Shown piece by piece: positions 22,506 through 22,751 of a stretch of 22,751 bases of DNA. Within the stretch, counting starts at the first letter, position 1. Each line of letters starts with the position of its first letter. The position numbers and the translations under genes are program-made. Source of the DNA: Patescibacteria group bacterium (GTDB lineage Bacteria; Patescibacteriota; Minisyncoccia; Phycocordibacterales; UBA5272); the NCBI GenBank assembly GCA_030916975.1, contig JAUPVO010000044.1, forward strand, positions 1 through 22,751, given 5' to 3'. The notes beneath the pieces were generated by a model. That model had not been told where the DNA came from and did not search any database. It saw only the letters and a list, made by a program, of their open reading frames with translations.

Positions 22506-22751
22506 ATGATACTTTCGACTATAGCTACTCCAGAGAAAAAGATTTTTGAAGGAGAATTAAATACTATAATATTAACTACTAGTGATGGAGAGATAGCTAT
22601 TCGTGCTGGACATGTTCCGCTTATATCAACCATAGACTCAGGTCATATTATTATAGAAAAAGTAGATGGAGAAAGAGAAATATTCTCTGGTTTTAATGGC
22701 ATTATTAATGTTGAAAATAATAGAGGCAGAACTAATGTTAAGGTTCTGATA
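22506..22751 (+). CDS. atpC: F1 ATP synthase epsilon subunit (cut by window end)
   Basis: The first 82 codons of the epsilon subunit, the regulatory part of the F1 central stalk. MILSTIATPEKKIFEGELNT, then SDGEIAIRAGHVPLIS and SGFNGIINVEN match the N-terminal beta-sandwich domain. The ATG follows the atpD stop with no gap, so translation is probably coupled. The C-terminal helical domain, which inhibits the enzyme in many bacteria and is lost in some, lies beyond the window. Confidence 0.92.
   Translation, partial: MILSTIATPEKKIFEGELNTIILTTSDGEIAIRAGHVPLISTIDSGHIIIEKVDGEREIFSGFNGIINVENNRGRTNVKVLI

Noticed and set aside
1..22751. tRNA, rRNA, CRISPR arrays, transposases, integrase or phage genes
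   Set aside because: I looked through all gaps on both strands; no cloverleaf, regular repeat-spacer pattern or mobile-element gene was found.

Overview
This AT-rich bacterial window holds 21 complete protein genes on both strands, one gene cut by the right edge (atpC) and one small gene broken by an in-frame stop. The standard code fits: TGA ends the first gene and Trp is always TGG. The gene set suggests a Patescibacteria (CPR) genome, probably Parcubacteria-like. The signs are a compact RpoB (1075 aa), a reduced and split Suf system, many short anchored proteins, and almost no Shine-Dalgarno (SD) sites before housekeeping genes. That placement is inference; no rRNA is present to test it.

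Layout. 1-4000 carries an anchored small protein, then a Suf Fe-S cluster set (a minimal SufB/SufD-like protein, SufS, SufU, SufC) interrupted by an antisense orphan gene. 4000-6600 carries a pseudouridine synthase on the minus strand. Divergent from it is a short run encoding a multi-pass membrane protein, an anchored thermonuclease and a Trp/Asn-rich anchored protein. 6600-7160 holds a minus-strand orphan gene with its own promoter and 5' hairpin. 7160-14100 is rpoB-rpoC. 14100-14330 holds a possible minus-strand micro-gene or small RNA. 14520-19570 carries a Prx5-type peroxiredoxin, typA/bipA, rplY (long bL25), a secreted coiled-coil lytic transglycosylase and rpmE (bL31). 19670-19951 is the broken exported Cys-containing gene. 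20064 to the end is prfA, then atpD-atpC.

Expression signals are unusually readable. Most units start with an extended -10 box, typically TGTTATAAT, often with a -35 element 17 nt upstream. They end in hairpins, several of which are almost loop-free perfect palindromes. Two genes have the ATG exactly 6 nt after the -10 box and so should be leaderless. The most striking site is 17888-17929. There an 18-bp perfect inverted repeat is at once the likely rplY terminator, the promoter of the transglycosylase gene (its six-base loop is exactly TATAAT) and that gene's start codon (in the descending arm).

Three or four small orphan genes (2410-2763 minus, 6671-6910 minus, 19670-19951 plus, and perhaps 14166-14321 minus) differ from their neighbours. 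They have SD sites and often their own signals, and they sit in junctions between conserved genes. They look like small cassettes with a different translation start mode. No tRNA, rRNA, CRISPR array, insertion sequence or integrase was seen.
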